This document shows, piece after piece, positions 35,690-47,690 of a stretch of DNA of 64,000 nucleotides. The first letter of the stretch is position 1. Every line of letters begins with the position of its first letter. The position numbers and the translations under genes are program-made. The notes beneath the pieces are model-generated. The model was not told the origin of the DNA and made no database searches. It saw only the letters and a list, made by a program, of their open reading frames with translations. Source of the stretch: Allolobophora icterica (lineage: Eukaryota; Annelida; Clitellata; Crassiclitellata; Lumbricidae); contig OY744613.1 of NCBI GenBank assembly GCA_963556255.1, forward strand, positions 51,451,949 to 51,515,948, written 5' to 3'.

Positions 35690-35915
35690 GCATGGTAGCC
35701 GATTGGTTAGAGCGTTTAGATTATAACGTGGACAGTACGGGTAGAGCTTCCTCTCAGGAGGTCATTGCACTGTGTAGCCTAAGGATCTTTAGCAAGTCTT
35801 TCACTCACAATTGTTCAGCGCCATCGATATTCTGTGAGTGGGTTGTGTATGCACTTCTGAACTTTTTAACGAGGGAAATATAAAATGCAGTTGTATGGTA
35901 TGGTATGGTATCTGG
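35690..35915 (+). repeat. tRNA-derived SINE
   Basis: GGTAGCCGATTGGTTAGAGCG (A-box), GTACGGGTAGAGCTTCC (decayed B-box), CTTTCACTCACAATTG body, and ATGGTATGGTATGG tail. Confidence 0.75.
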
Positions 35916-35936
35916 GAATTTATAAAGTGCCTCTCA

Positions 35937-36690
35937 CTATGGTCTAATTCCACCATCTTTTTTCCCAAGTGTTATTAGTCTACCGCCATACAAAATCTCT
36001 GCAATGTGTTTCGGTAGCCCGCCTCTCAGCAGTAGATTGATTAGGTCAGAAGTAGTCTGCACAAAATCCTTGTCTGTTGTATTAGACAGTAGGTTCTTTA
36101 GATGTTGTGGTGTGAAGCCATCTGGTCCTCTGCTAGATGCCGCCGGAAATGAAGCTATAGCATTACAAACCATCTTTTCAGAGACCTGTATGGTATCAAA
36201 CCTGTCTTCCTAAGGGCATGGTAGTGTTCTGCAGTCATCGTAAGCCTTTGGGTGGTTCTTCTGCAGTTCTTCCATCACTCTAGGTGAATCTTCTACAGGA
36301 ACGTCATCAGAGCATAGCAAAAGAAAGGCCTCTTTTATGTCGCTGTCTTTGAGTCTGCTAGACACTGCCTGGGCAAGATATTTTCTCCCATGGTAGGTCT
36401 TGTCGTTACTCCTGCCAGTCCGTGTGTCAGATGGTGCGATTTCTTTAGCTACATCAGAAAAGACCATTCCACTATGCCAGGCTTCAACCCACTGTTGAAT
36501 TATTTTGCCCAAATTCCGCTTTTCGCCTCCCCTCTTGGGCTTAGATAGAATTTTCGATGACAATTGAAGTAGATCTTGCCATTTTGAGGGGCTATGTGGT
36601 TCTTGTATAACGGCCCGTAGGATCTTAGTAAGTAAGTTCCTGCATGCTGTTCTTGTTGCTAGTGAAATGCGTTTTTCATCAATGGTCTTC
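35937..36690 (-). mobile_element. Reverse-transcriptase element fragment, N-terminal part
   Basis: Reverse strand, reading from 36690: TACRNLLTKILRAVIQEP, then the 36563-36210 frame, and after a stop AIASFPAASSRGPDGFTPQHL, NLLLRGGLPKHIAEILYGG and LGKKDGGIRP. PDG-xxxxL and KKDGGIRP are the first reverse-transcriptase motifs. I recall that this family pairs with the LNDLI...FNAVAF C-terminus found at 7.6 kb. Stops and truncation make it inactive. Confidence 0.8.
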
Positions 36691-36769
36691 TAACCTTTGG
36701 ATGGGTTAAAATGTCTAGTAAAGGCTTACTGCTGAATATTATTTTCATCGCCATGTTCATTGTTATTGT

Positions 36770-36831
36770 TATTATTATTATTTTTTTTGCCCTGAGGTAC
36801 TTCATGCCCTCAGGGACTTAGAGATTAAGTG

Positions 36832-36895
<64 letters not shown>
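36770..36895 (-). repeat. Retroelement 3' hairpin end plus ATT microsatellite
   Basis: TTTTTTTGCCCTGAGGTAC, then CCCTCAGGGACTTAGAG, is the inverted form of the 10.65 kb 3' end with the stem CCCTGAGG/CCTCAGGG. It is followed by an uninterrupted ATT tract at 36838-36892. Confidence 0.8.
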
Positions 36896-37574
36896 ATTAT
36901 GTGGTACTTAATTATAATTGTAATTAGTAACTTCTATTGCGCTGGTGCCTAATGCGAAGGGTATCAATCGATGGCATACCAAAACCAAGCCGTAATTAGG
37001 TCAAGATCCAGGAGATCAGTCCACTGTGGTGGATAAGCAATTTGAAAGAGGTAAGTTTTAAGTTGAGAACGAAATAACACAAGCGACAGAACAGAGCCCA
37101 ATGACACAGGGAGAGAGTTTCAGAAAGCAGGTAATCCCCTTTTTGGTCTGCTTATCATAAGTTTCACTCAATAGAATCTGCACTTCTTGCTGTTCATAAT
37201 GACAATTAGCTCAATAGACAAGGGAAAGGTTACATCACTTGTTCTTCTTGACTTGTCTGCTGCTTTTGATACTGTGGATCATTATCTTCTTCTTCATCGC
37301 CTTCAGCACTGCAATGGGGTCTCTGGTCCTGCACTAAATTGGTTTAGTACTTATCTTAGTCCACGCACTCAATTAGTGTCTTTAAATAGTAATTATTCAC
37401 TTAGTACATTGTTGTCATCTGGTGTTCCACAAGGTTCTGTGCTTGGTCCTCTTTTGTTTACATTATAAACCACACCACTAGGAACATTGCTGGATAATCA
37501 TTCACTGAAATATCATTTCTGTGCTGATGATACTCAAATCTACATTTCATTTGATAGCGATACACTTAGGTTAA

Positions 37575-38005
37575 AGAGAGTAGTCTATAAGTTTGTAAAG
37601 AACAAGGCAGGGTGAGTCAAAGAGACCAGGCGGAGTGCAACAGGGAGGACATTCCAGCTTCCGAGCCAGCGACCAAAAAGAACGGCGCTGCATAATGGCT
37701 GTTCGCATGCGGGACCAAGAGATTGCCTGGTCAGCCGAGCAAAGAGCAGATCGTCGCAGGACCGACCCTGAGGTAGGGCGACAAAGCTCCCGCAGGTAGG
37801 GCGACAAAGCTCCCGCAGGTAGGGAGCAAATTCCTCGAGACAACGCCTGGCCAGTGCAGAGACCTATATGCCAGAGCCTCGAGGTTAATTTTTGCAAGCT
37901 TTTAGCGTGTACCAAATGGATGTACCGGGTCTTTGCCGGGTTAACCGTAGGCGGTTTGAGGACATCCAGGCCTCCAAAATCCCCTCGACCGGGGTAATCT
38001 CTCAA
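37575..38005 (-). other. Insertion in the LINE, 430 bp, origin unclear
   Basis: GC-richer sequence absent from the related 19.1 kb LINE fragment. The LINE words around ATGATACTCAAATCTACATT (37522) recur in mutated form at 38023. It contains a 23-bp tandem duplication starting TAGGGCGACAAAGC at 37777 and 37800. The 144-codon reverse frame has no known motif. Confidence 0.5.
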
Positions 38006-38685
38006 ACATGCAAATATGCTGAGGATACTTAAACCTACATTTCATTTGATAGTCTGTCATGTGACTCATCTGTGCAGTTGTTGTCTGCTGTCTCTGATGA
38101 GGTACAGTCTTGGATGGCGGCCAATAAAGTCTTCCTAAGCCCATCAAAGACTGAATTTCTGCTACTTGGCAGCAACTTAAAAAATCTGATTGGCTTAAGT
38201 CATTGAAACTTGGTGACTCAACTGTTGTGCAGACAGTTGCTCGCAACTAAGGCATAGTTTTCTATTCAACCAAGTTTCTCACTGGCCATGTAAACAGTAT
38301 TTTAAGTCATCATAGATGTTCATTCATGACATATGCAGAATTAGGCGTTATGTGTTCATGCCTGCCAGGACATCTATATGGCAAATGCATTGGTTTCCAG
38401 TTGACTAGATTACTGTAACTCGCTTGTTACTGGTATCAATAAGGAAAACATCCTGAAGCTGTGCAGAGAGTGCACAACTCTTTGGCTAGAGTCATAACTA
38501 ATACTTCAAAATATGAACATATTACCGCTGTGCTTCAGTCTTTGCATTGGCTTAGAACTTGTTCAGCAAAGAATTTGTTTAATTGGGGCTCATAGTTTAT
38601 AAAACTGTGAACTCTAGCGTGCCACCATACTTAAATCAGTTCTTTTCCCCAGACTTGTCATTATTAAACGAGTTCATATGATTAT

Positions 38686-38922
38686 GGGGCGTGGTGGCTC
38701 AGTGGTAAGTTCGGCGCCTTGTGACCGGAGGGTTGCAGGTTCGAATCCCACTCTAGCCGCTGCGTACGGACCTTGGGCAAGTCCTTCACTCACAATTGCT
38801 CGTGGCGCCTCGGCATGAAAATTCCGGCACAAATATCAAATGCTGTAGTCGGGAGCGCCTCTGAGTAGTAGTTGACTTCGAGAGGCGCTATAGAAATATC
38901 CGGAATGAATGAATGAATGAAT
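38686..38922 (+). repeat. SINE-1, full-length copy
   Basis: tRNA-related head (GGCTCAGTGGTAAGTTCGGC, B-box GCAGGTTCGAATCC), conserved body GGACCTTGGGCAAGTCC and AAAATTCCGGCACA, then GAGAGGCGCTATAGAAATA and an AATG tail. It is inserted in the CR1/L2-like LINE. Confidence 0.9.
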
Positions 38923-39180
38923 TATCTTTGTTTGTTCAAACCTAAATCAATAACTGTTCTTGGTAAATGAGCTTTTCGGTTGCTGGACCTACTTTTTGGA
39001 ACTCTACCTGTGTCTGTGCACTCTTCTCAGTCGCCTCATTTCGTTCTCGACTTGCGGACTGATCTTCTGGATATTTACCTGATTATGGCTTGGTTTTGGT
39101 GTGCCATGCACTCGTCATTGGACTCAAAAAGATAACGGTTTATGCATTAGACACGGGCGCAATTGTAATTGTAATTAGAC

Positions 39181-40250
39181 ACCGTCGCAATTGTAATTGT
39201 AATCGAGAGTTTATATAGCGCCACTCTAAATAAGAGGAGCTCCTGACCCGGTTCAGTATCACTGGATTTTCAGGCAGTTGCAAACCTGGACAGGAGGGAG
39301 AGTGAGGAGGTCGAGCCCAAGCAAGTTACTAATTACCGGGACAATAACAATCTCTAAGTGAAAGTCAGTGAATTAGTTGTAAGAGTTTCTCAGTTTAATT
39401 ACTGGATTTTGTTGTTGGTTCGTTGGAACCTCCCTTGAGGGCGCCACACTCTCCAAAACTGAAGTTGTGGTTGCAGGATTTTGACTTTGGGTACATTGAA
39501 GCCAATATGTGTTCTTGTTTCAATTGAGCCAAGTTGACATATGCTTCACTTTACAGCTTGCGGGGACCTGTTTGTCCCACATTCATATTATGCATTGATT
39601 ATAATTGTAATCAGTAAATTCCTATTGCGCCGGTGTTTAATGCACAAGGCATCAATTGATGGCACATCAAACCAGGTCAATATCCAGAAGATTAGTCCAC
39701 TAAGACAGAGGCAGCCTATGGTGGATAATCAATTTGAAAGAGGTATGGTAGGTTTTAACTTGAGAATGAAATAACACAAATGACTGAATAGACACCACTG
39801 AGGGAGAGGGAGTTCCAGAAAGTAGGTATAGGGCCAGCAATCAAAAAACCTCGTTAAAATAGTTTGATGGCTTATTTGTCAGAGAACTCTGACACTTTTC
39901 ATGAAAGCTGATGTTAGTATTAAAGCTCTGTGTATTAAACTACCATTATTTAAGAAAAACTTAATCTGTTTGCTGTGTTTAAAAACTTACACTATGTTTA
40001 GTGTTTAATGTTTTAATCCATTACAAATTTTTTTACTATACACTTATTTAGTAGATTTCATATCTGCACTGTTACTACTGCCAGATATTATCCAGAAAGA
40101 GGCAATCCAGCCTCAGCGGGTCAGTGCGACCCTTTTGGATTGACCTTTTGACTTTGACGTCATTGCCAGAAGTTTTATGAGTTTGTACTCACTGTCGTTA
40201 TTGTGATACTAGCTGGATTACCCGGCGTTGCCCGGGGTTATAAGTTTTAA
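39181..40250. other. LINE tail debris, no gene seen
   Basis: Pieces such as CCTATTGCGCCGGTGTTTAATGC (split here as CCTATTGCGCCGG and TTTAATGC) and TTTGAAAGAGGTATGGTAG at 39600-39780 repeat LINE 3' sequence also seen at 36930 and 62940. Confidence 0.5.
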
Positions 40251-40254
40251 TCCC

Positions 40255-40775
40255 TGCACACCCACCACCCCCCCACTCCCACCCCACCACTAAACCACCC
40301 CCACCCACCCCCATGCACCCACCTCCCCCCACCACCACCCCCCCCCACCTCCACCCCCCACCACCCCACACCCACCACCCCCCACTCCCACCCCACCACT
40401 AAACCACCCCCCACCCACCCCCATGCACCCACACCCCACCCCACCCCCACCCACCACCCCCCACTCCCACCCCCCACCACCCACCACCCCCTCCCACCAC
40501 CTCCACCACCACCCCCACTCCCACTCCCACCCCACCACCCACCACCCCAAACCCACCCACCACCACCCCCTCCCACCACCCCCACCACCTCCACCACCCC
40601 CACCACCCCCACACACCCACCAACCCCAACCACCACCACCCCACCGACCACCCGCCTCCCCACCCACGACCCCCACCACCACCACCCCACCCACCACCCG
40701 CCTCCCCACCCACGACCCCAACCACCACCCCCACCCACCACCCCCCACCACCACCCCCCCCACCACCACCCCCAA
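40255..40775. repeat. CCCACC-rich simple repeat
   Basis: More than 500 bp of C/A-only sequence on the + strand built from CCACC and CACCCC units. Pro/His and Gly/Trp frames on both strands are artefacts. Confidence 0.97.
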
Positions 40776-40789
40776 ATTGACATACCAAC

Positions 40790-41543
40790 AATAAATTTCT
40801 CTTCGATGTTTATTACACGTGCGCATGCATCCAATGCAGTAATCCTAATGTCAGTGCAGGGACTGCATCCAATGCAGTAAGCCTAATGTCACTGGAGGGA
40901 CGGTAATTTTCCTATCGCTTGGGGCGATGTTTTGGCCGTTTTTCACCATGGTAGCGGTGAAAACGGGGGACGCGAACCCCTCCACTGGGTGTCCCATGCC
41001 GAGACCGACACAGCAGTGAAGGTTTCGAGTGAAAAGGTGCAAAATTGTAAAAGTTAAGCCCGGTCAAACAGACAGACAGAGAGACAGACAGACAGACACA
41101 CAGAAAGCTGGCTTTATTAATATAGATTACGGTGATGATGTTGTGTCAATAAATGGCTTACTATTACTATTAAAAAGTATTTCATACTAATATAAACTCC
41201 AAATTTCTAAAGTGCTACTCGAAAGCTGAGTGCAGGGCACCAGCTTATTCATGAGTGCTGCGTCATGTTGTGTGGAGGTTCGAGTCTGGTTGCTAGAGAG
41301 ACTAGAGAGGAGGAGGCAGAGGACCTGTTATGATGGGTTTAGTTCAGGATGAGAAAACTTGGAAGGTGGAGTGATAGGTAGAGGAGCCTGCACCAGAGAA
41401 TAGTGACTGAGCAGGGATTTTCATATTGAACATATTTTTTAATTCAATGTTTTCAAAAACTGTGAAGATTTGAAAATTGCGACTGATTTTTGGTCACCCT
41501 TCTTTTCTCCGAAGGTTCCAACTCAGACCATTGCTCTATATCC
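40790..41543. other. Intronic, small repeats, no gene seen
   Basis: Contains a 30-bp direct duplication GCATCCAATGCAGTAA at 40826 and 40865, an AGACAGACAGAC tract near 41080, and a TGCTACTCGAAAGCTGAGTG dispersed block at 41213. Confidence 0.5.
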
Positions 41544-41739
41544 TCTACAGTAGGGTGCCCCAAAAAAGGTGTGTCCCAAAAAAGTTTATTATTAAAAATG
41601 CAAGATCTCACCAGCTAAAAGGTTTCATTGTTGGAAGCTAATTTAAAAGAAAAAATTTCATTTTTTTGGAGAACATTTAGGAGTCCCCAAAAGGCTGTAA
41701 AATATCATAAAAGTACATTGCAGATTTATACAGTGCTTA

Positions 41740-42900
41740 ATGAAGCATCGCAAGCGAGGTAACCAGTCTGACAAGAAAAATCGAGCCCAATATACAATTA
41801 AGCTTGATAAACTGTTTGACAATAGCCATGTTAAAGCCAAATTTCTCATACACATTTATCAGCATAGAGAATTTCTTACATGCAACAAGCATCACGAACT
41901 GGGTCAATCGGATCTGGCTGGCTTGTAGGCATCACATCTTTGAGGTGAGGCTTTCTGATGCCTTTTCTACATGTCTTGGACCATCTACAGGCCAGATATT
42001 CTGTTTTTCAAGAGGTTTCGTGAAAAGTTGTCCAAACTAAGCAATCAACGGCATCAAATCCCAAAGATATTGGTAGCCATGGACTTTAAAACGTTCTTAT
42101 CAGATCAGCTCACAAATTGTCACCCTCGGAAGGATTACTGTGAATTCCTTAGCCTTGCCGCATTGATGGTATGGCTGGATGCACCAAACTGTCCAAACAC
42201 CACTGGTATTCGCAAGTCTGGTGCTCTTCATAGAGCACGTTGGATGAAAATTTAGTTCCTGTGTGATTGGAACGAGACTGTAATCTGCTTAACAGGTCGT
42301 GAATTACAGGGATTACAATGCTGCAACCATTTTGTTGTATCAGTGTGCATTCAATTCTGATTTACTGCTTGATCTGCAGCTAATGCTTCATTTAATGACA
42401 TCCTGTTAATTACGAGATTACAAGCATACAACAATCCTGGTCTCAGCAATAATAAACTTTAAGCAATGCAATGCCATTCGTGGTACTTGAGTCTAAAGTT
42501 GCAACTCTTGCACTGTTCTCAAATCTTTTAACACCAGACGAGAAAGCAAACCCAGTAATCCACATGACCTCCGAACGGGGATCACACTTAGTCAAATCTC
42601 TTCCAAACTCTTTAGCAGAAATACCTATTTGTCAAAGTTTCTTGCAGTATACTGGCATTGATGACAGTTATGTCAAGAGTTGGCCATTCTTGAAATCGTT
42701 CAATGAAGCTGTTATAATTGTGAACAACTTGACATGCAACAATGACTGTGCAGAGCTGGTGTGGCTTTGATACAGACATTTAATGAAACAACAACAAATG
42801 AAGATCAGAAGGATTTCCTACTGCAAGTTGTTGAAAAACATAGAAAGGACTTTTCCCAAATTGAAACCGTGAGTCACTTCATCAGATGTAGTGAACTTAA
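41740..42900 (+). pseudogene. Broken transposon-encoded protein with ARWM motif
   Basis: Three main open pieces (41740-41925, 41971-42255, 42471-42770), in different frames with stops between, look like one protein degraded by frameshifts. They include CHPRKDYCEFLSLAALMV, an ALHRARWM motif at about residue 88 of the middle piece, and LALFSNLLTPDEKAN in the third. The order agrees with an invertebrate protein family that I recall only as uncharacterised. It is probably the transposase or an accessory protein of the enclosing element, by position only. Confidence 0.6.
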
Positions 42901-42904
42901 CTAT

Positions 42905-43860
42905 TATTATTATTATTCGTTTATTATCGACTCACATTGACAAACCGCAATATGTTACAAATACATTAGTGATGCTAAGTAATAGTAATGTTATGTTGGA
43001 GGATTTAGGAGAGGCTGGAAACTTAACAAGTATTGAAAATGTTAAAAATTTTGGATAAATTAAATTAAAGAAAGAGTTATTTTAATGTGGCATAGAGAAC
43101 TCTTGGGAAAAAATTGGAATCATCCTTAGGGGGAAGGGTAAAGTCATGCGGTCGAGGACGGAAATTCTACTGTCTACTGATTTTAGGCGGGAACAGAACA
43201 CGGAGCACATGGAAAGGATTATGCAGCACGGATGAGAGCAAGGCACAGTCGGCTCGAAGGACCAGTTGCTCCACGCCAGGTACAGAGTCACTCAGGTAGC
43301 CGGCTCTTTTCGCTCTTTGGAGAAACCGCTCCAGGCTGCTGCGATCCGACTCCCAGGTCTGTTCCCACCAGGCAGGGGCCGCATACAGCATCCTAGAGAC
43401 GGTGGTGGCAGAGGCGACCAGGTGCAGGGATCCAGACGGGAGGCCGTACGATTTCAGGATACGAAGAGCCTGTAAGGATCCCCTGCAAGAGGCCAAGACA
43501 TCCCTAACATGATCTTCAGCCGCCAGGTCGTCTCTTATAGTAACCCCTAGGATTATCATAGATTTGACTCTCTTGAATCCATCAGTTAAAGGTGGCTGCC
43601 CATGACTACGCCTCGACGATATCACCATATCTTGAGACTTGCAACGATTCAGGCGAAGGTGGTTAGCTTCCGCCCACCTCTCAATGGCTCCGAGTTCGTC
43701 ACTAACAGTTTTTATCCTCGATGATCCGACCAACAAATATGTGTCGTCGGCATATTTAACTATGATGTTTTCACGATGGAGAGGGTGAAGATCAGAACCA
43801 TTAACGTTAAATGTAGGCGGTCCCAATCCCGAACCTTGAACAATACTGGCGTTGATTGCT
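42905..43860 (-). mobile_element. Non-LTR reverse-transcriptase fragment nested in the transposon
   Basis: Reverse strand frame 43826-43167: FNVNGSDLHPLHRENIIVKYADDTYLLVGSS contains the YADD catalytic box, followed by ERWAEANHLRLNRCKSQ and ILGVTIRDDLAAEDHV, then a YAAPAWW segment. This is the middle-to-end of a CR1/Jockey-like enzyme. Both ends are truncated, the 3' side ends near an ATT tract (42902-42918). The larger part of the frame is intact. Confidence 0.85.
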
Positions 43861-44389
43861 ACTTACTGATTGGACTAAATGTGTGAATATCTTGCATCTT
43901 GTATTTTGTACCATCTCAAAGCAAACTATGTTTTGATTTACTGTACTAATTATTATAGTAGGCATAGATAATAATAGCAAAAAATTATTCCAAACTCTAA
44001 TAATATGTGGAAGTCAGTGGATGCCATTTTTTGTCAATTTTCTACATCACTTTACTGCTAACACCCATCTGAGTACAATAGAGTATTAGATTTTTGAGTG
44101 ACTACATAATAGTACATATCATATTTTGTACAAACGTGATAAAATATATACGGTGTGAATGATATAGCCTGGCTATATCCTAGATTGAAACATGTGTGCA
44201 TGATAAGCGTTTTATATGAAAACAGGACCCATTGGGGACCCCTAAACATTATCTAAAATATTGAAAATTTTACAAAAACATCATCTCACAAAGAAACTTT
44301 TTGATTTGCGAGACCTAAGATTTTCAAATAATATTTGTTGGGACACCCTACTCTACACTGCTGATTTGACCCTAATTCTTTCTTTTGTG

Positions 44390-45465
44390 CAGTACATTAG
44401 TATGCAGATGACATCAACACATTATGTCCATGGCCCACATGCAGAGACTATCTCCATGATGAATAAAATGATTCAGACATATGAGGTGCCTGGAATCCCT
44501 GGATGTTGTCCAACAATCTCTGGCTGAACTCTGAGAAAACTCAATTCATGGACATATTGCGAAACTTCTTGCCTAATCTATTGCATTGCTTCGCTTGTGA
44601 CTCTCTGCTAACCACTGTGTGCTAACTGAGTTGACCTCGGACCAGGCATTGACTTTCTCAGAGCTTGTGAAGAATTTACAAGTAGGTTATCTAGAATCTT
44701 ACGACATGAGCTTCTTGGTTTTTCTTTATCTCTATTCCTTAAGCGCTTGAAACCATTTTGTTCAATCCTGGTTTTCCATCTTTAGGTCGAGAGTGCCTCT
44801 GATGAGTGTCTGTTGAAGAGACGCTATATAAGTCTGTGATTACATTAAATTATGTCAAGCATGCTTTTACCATATGCATCAGATTCACAGTCTATGGCGT
44901 TCGCTTACAACTGAAACCCCAACGGCCCCTGATGCATGCATTCATGTGCTCAAGAATTGACTGTGGCAATGCCATTTATGCTGAGCTAATTCATTCCTGC
45001 ATAAATCGGCTCCAATAGTTTTGATGTTGTGGCTCAACTGATCGGTGGCGTACCTAGAATTATCATATAGAGTGCATGTGGGAAGATCTCCACTCGTCAC
45101 CTATATAAAAGGGCATGAGTTTAAGATTTTATTGCTTGTGGGTAATTGGCAAGCAGGCAGTGCTCCAGTTTATTTCAAAGAGCTCTGTGTCTCAAGATCT
45201 TCCACATTTGATCAAAGATTTCTCCGCTCTGTTACGCAAGGCAGTTTGGTTATTTCATAAGCCCAGATTTCACCAGTATAGAAATTTCTCTGTGGTTGTC
45301 TTATTTTCGTGAAATAAGCTACCCAACAACCTGTGACATGAACTACTCGGCTTCTCTTCATCTCTTTTCCACAAGCGCTTGAGGACCATTTTCTTCAATC
45401 GTGATGTCTTTGTTTTATGTCGGGGTTGACTGTTGGCTGGTGCTATATAGATTTCCAATTGCAGT
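44390..45465 (+). mobile_element. CR1/L2-like LINE, decayed
   Basis: YADDINTLCPWPTCRDYL near 44405 is the catalytic box region, followed by WLNSEKTQFMD near 44520. Later pieces include KPQRPLMHAFMCSRIDCGNA (SRLDYCN-like, 44915-44965) and a KISYPTTC-like end near 45315. Several frameshifts. Confidence 0.75.
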
Positions 45466-45689
45466 TACTATTCGTGTCATAATACAGAAGCTTAACAGGC
45501 ATTCATGTCAGTGTACAGAACTTTCTGTTTTCTGTTTTTGACTGGTCGTGTTCTAATTACTAACATAAACCCATCCACTGTTGCACTTTTAGTGGATTAA
45601 ACCTTCCTTGCTAACTGCTGAATTTTCTTTTATGTGAATATATTTATTTTGTTACTTTCAGATGCTTATTTCGAATAAAAACTGATCAA

Positions 45690-47475
45690 AGCAATAAGGT
45701 TACATCAAGTTGAAAGAAAAAGAAGGAACTTTAAACCCAAAAGTCGACGATATTTCAAAATATTGCAGATTTTGAATGGTTGCATTATTATATTTTTTAT
45801 ATGTATGCGTAACAGATTTGGATTTTGCAAAGTGTGTTATTTACGTTTAAAGATGTTCCTGCTTGTGAATTAGAATTTTAATTTTAAATAGCGTAATGAC
45901 TATTATTATTTTTTGCCTCGAGGTACTAATTAACTGTCAGGTATACTAAAAAATTCTGTGCCGGCTAGAATTCGTCAAGATCAGGTGCCTTGGAAGGGAA
46001 TGGTGTTAAAGTGTTGGGTTATGATGTCAATGTGCTGAAATAGTTTCTATCGTCATTATTATTATTGTGATTATATTATTATTAAATTTGCATTCAATAA
46101 TTGAGATTTTTAAGGTGCTTTGTGTAGTATATTTACAGAAGATAAGTTGCGTTTATTATTTTTCTCTTTTAAACTTTATAATAACTTCAGAGTTTTTAGT
46201 TTTTTTTATTGGGGATTGTTTGCAGGTGTTTGTGCAGTTTTTAGTAGGATTTAAAGTGATTGTTTGCTTTAAAAATGCTGTTTGTTTTTAAATAGAAGCT
46301 TTTTTAAGCCTTGATTTTTTTATTACATTTGCATAATAATAACTACTAATCTTGAATTACAATATATCGAACTGAAAAATTAAGCTATTCATATATTCCG
46401 CATATTAACATGTATGATATACAGACAGTCAAGGTATCTTCCTAGACAGAATTTTCCCTTCTGTCGTGGCATAATTTGTATAATTATTATTAACATATTA
46501 TAGGATTTTAAAGTGAGAGTTTACTTTAAAAATGCTGTTTTGTAAATTTTTTAAACTGGATAGTGAGTCAGTTTTTCAAGAGTTAACCTCATCAAATGTC
46601 AAGTGCAGATGATTTGGATGTTAAACAGATTATGCATTTAACAGTATTGCAACAGTGCATGCAGCGTTTCGGTTATTTTCAACTATTGCAGAGCAATGCA
46701 GACTTTAGAAGGTTGCATTAATATATATTTGTAAATGTATGTTGCAATGTATATGTGACAGGTTTGGATTTTTTCTGAGTGTGTGTTATTTACATTGAAA
46801 GGTGTTTGTGTTCTATAAATTATAATTTTAATTTTAAGCCTTTTTATGACTTATTATTATTTTCCTTGTTAATTTCTGCTAGAGGTACCTATGATCTCTC
46901 AGGAATTAGAAAATTATGCAGAGAATACAAATTAATGTGTGCGATCATTGCGATGGCTAGAATTTATCATTGTCCACTAGAACAACGGTGCATTGAATTC
47001 AAATGGGATAAAAGTGTTTGGTTATGATATCGATGCACTGATATAGTTTCTACTACTAATACTACTACTATAATTAGTAAAATTATAGTTATTATTTTAT
47101 TAAGTTTGAATTTAGTAATTCAGGTTTTTAAGATGCTACCTGGATTTTTTACAATAGATGGTGTTTTGAAAGGTTCCGTATTAGAGATTTTTAAGGTTCT
47201 TAGTGTAGTTTATTTACATATGATTATGGTTTGAAAGTATCTTGTTTACTTTTAAAGTTGTGCATATTACAGTTTTCGTTTAAACAGTATAATGACTTGA
47301 GAGTTTATAATTTTGTGTGTTGTGCTTGGATATTGTTTGGAAGTATGTATACAGTTTATGGTCGGATTTTAAAGTACTTGTTTACTGTAAAAACGCTTGT
47401 CTTTGTAAATTAAAAGTTTTCTTTTAAGCTGCATAGTGAGTCAATTTTAGGTTTTAAGAGCTTGTTTTAGGCAAA
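45690..47475. repeat. Diverged tandem repeat, about 940-bp period
   Basis: Blocks around GCAGATTTTGAATGGTTGCATTA (45765; written here in part) recur near 46690, and AATAGTTTCTA near 46040 recurs at 47042. The TTTAAAGTG...AAAAATGCTG block appears three times (46250, 46508, 47345). The copies also share GAGGTAC words like the retroelement 3' hairpin. No coding frame. Confidence 0.7.
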
Positions 47476-47549
47476 ATATAAAAGAATATTGCTTTCAATA
47501 ATTATTTGGTTGATTTAGTCAATGTCCTTCAAATTTGAGAATAATGGAG

Positions 47550-47690
47550 GAATAGTTTGCAGATGGTTAGAGCACTGGGCCTGTAACGCAATGTTGCGGG
47601 TTCGAGCTTCCACTGAGGCGGTTGCTTTAGGGACTTTGAACAGGTCCTTCATGGTGAAATACATTCCAAAACATTTAAACTTCTAGCCAT
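47550..47690 (+). repeat. tRNA-derived SINE
   Basis: GCAGATGGTTAGAGCACTGG (A-box) and TTGCGGGTTCGAGCTTCC (B-box) with a GACTTTGAACAGGTCCTTC body, truncated by the tandem array. Confidence 0.75.

Larger units (their letters stand above)
37160..39180 (+). mobile_element. CR1/L2-like LINE reverse transcriptase, decayed
   Basis: Frame 37187-37468 reads LLDLSAAFDTVDH, LNWFSTYLSPRTQLVSLN and SGVPQGSVLGPLLF, which are reverse-transcriptase motifs in the usual order. The YADDT-equivalent region follows near 37515, then a 430-bp insertion, then the AANKVFLSPSKTEFLLLG segment near 38115-38165. A SINE-1 copy interrupts 38686-38922. The C-terminal region ends with GPTFWNST and RSRLADRSS near 39060, then a GCGCAATTGTAATTGTAAT tail. 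Inactive. Confidence 0.88.
41550..44351 (+). mobile_element. DNA transposon with 6-bp target duplication, family unassigned
   Basis: Begins GTAGGGTGCCCCAAAAAAGG and ends with TTGGGACACCCTAC; the terminal regions stay recognisably inverted for about 90 bp (AAGATCTCACCAGC-type and GAGGTCTCGC-type words). TCTACA flanks both ends (41544-41549, 44352-44357). Inside, + strand broken frames read DFKTFLSDQLTNCHPRKDY, SLAALMVWLD and SGALHRARWM (42070-42255), then near 42380 NASFNDILLI and WYLS-like pieces. I recall an ALHxARWMAK...LWYL protein of unknown function in invertebrate genomes. No DDE catalytic set was identified. A LINE is nested at 42905-43860. Confidence 0.85.

Noticed and set aside
40247..40834. 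Gly/Trp-rich and Pro/His-rich long frames
   Set aside because: They are produced by a CCACC simple repeat on opposite strands; no codon bias or complexity.
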